5,231 bases of DNA from Rikenellaceae bacterium (GTDB taxonomy: Bacteria > Bacteroidota > Bacteroidia > Bacteroidales > UBA932), in assembly GCA_003513895.1 (NCBI GenBank), contig DOSU01000173.1, forward strand, positions 1-5,231, read 5' to 3'. Both the position numbers and the translations under genes were made by a program. The notes under the pieces are model-generated. The model worked only from the letters and a program-made list of their open reading frames with translations. It searched no databases and was not told the DNA's origin. Numbering within the stretch: position 1 is the stretch's first letter; every line of letters begins with the position of its first letter. Of this stretch, positions 5,228 through 5,231 are shown one piece after another.

Positions 5228-5231
5228 TGTG

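Larger units (their letters stand above)
5021..5231. other. Non-coding tail, no gene recognised
   Basis: In these 211 bases I find no open frame with a plausible start, length and leader on either strand, and no tRNA- or rRNA-like sequence. The middle part (about 5066-5135) is visibly richer in G/C than the rest of the window. It contains two small hairpins and a 9-bp direct repeat, and the right edge is a long palindrome; these are listed separately. The next gene must begin or end outside the window. Confidence 0.6.

Noticed and set aside
5178..5228. Short minus-strand frame beginning MLRRRREYLC inside the edge palindrome
   Set aside because: It has only 16 codons and is made almost wholly of the palindrome; no leader or conservation argument supports it.
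1..5231. CRISPR arrays, tRNA or rRNA genes, transposases, defence or phage genes
   Set aside because: I looked for regularly spaced repeats, tRNA-like cloverleafs and the relevant protein motifs on both strands and saw none.

Overview
The window looks like a chromosomal segment from a member of the Bacteroidetes, most likely Bacteroidales. Three things point there. No gene has a Shine-Dalgarno sequence, and the starts instead sit behind A/T-rich leaders. The promoter-like boxes match the Bacteroidetes -7 element TAnnTTTG. The proteins also resemble Bacteroidales families. No exact genus can be read from the sequence.

Layout. On the minus strand at the left are the first 51 codons of a YhcC-type (TIGR01212) radical SAM protein (1-153) and, 21 nt upstream of it, a complete YhcH/YjgK/YiaL cupin (175-621). 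The two are probably cotranscribed. A 72-bp divergent intergenic region (622-693) carries two back-to-back TAnnTTTG boxes, one per strand, separated by a single base. Rightward from there runs a three-gene cluster: a secreted GHL10/DUF187 glycoside hydrolase (694-2235), a secreted SH3b-SH3b-NlpC/P60 cysteine peptidase of YkfC type (2244-3455), and a dipeptide epimerase of the enolase superfamily with a twin-arginine signal (3487-4635). The gaps are 8 and 31 nt, so one operon is likely. A separate short unit follows, with its own TACCTTTG box: a 90-codon gene of unknown function (4678-4950), closed by an 18-bp-stem hairpin terminator (4980-5020). The last 210 bases hold no recognisable gene, only small hairpins, a short direct repeat and a long near-perfect palindrome at the window edge (5187-5227).

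How the genes fit together. The three-gene cluster reads as a cell-wall (murein) turnover set. GHL10 enzymes related to E. coli DigH/YddW cut peptide-free glycan strands. YkfC-type NlpC/P60 enzymes release L-Ala-D-Glu from stem peptides. Dipeptide epimerases convert L-Ala-D-Glu to L-Ala-L-Glu, which ordinary peptidases can use. The peptidase-epimerase pairing is known from Bacillus ykfB/ykfC and, with a different amidase, E. coli mpaA/ycjG. The notable points here are the addition of the glycosidase and the export signals on all three proteins, including the epimerase, which is cytoplasmic in the classical pathway. The divergent cupin belongs to a family of sugar anomerases and could handle a released amino sugar, but that link is inference. 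I saw no clearly unprecedented system.
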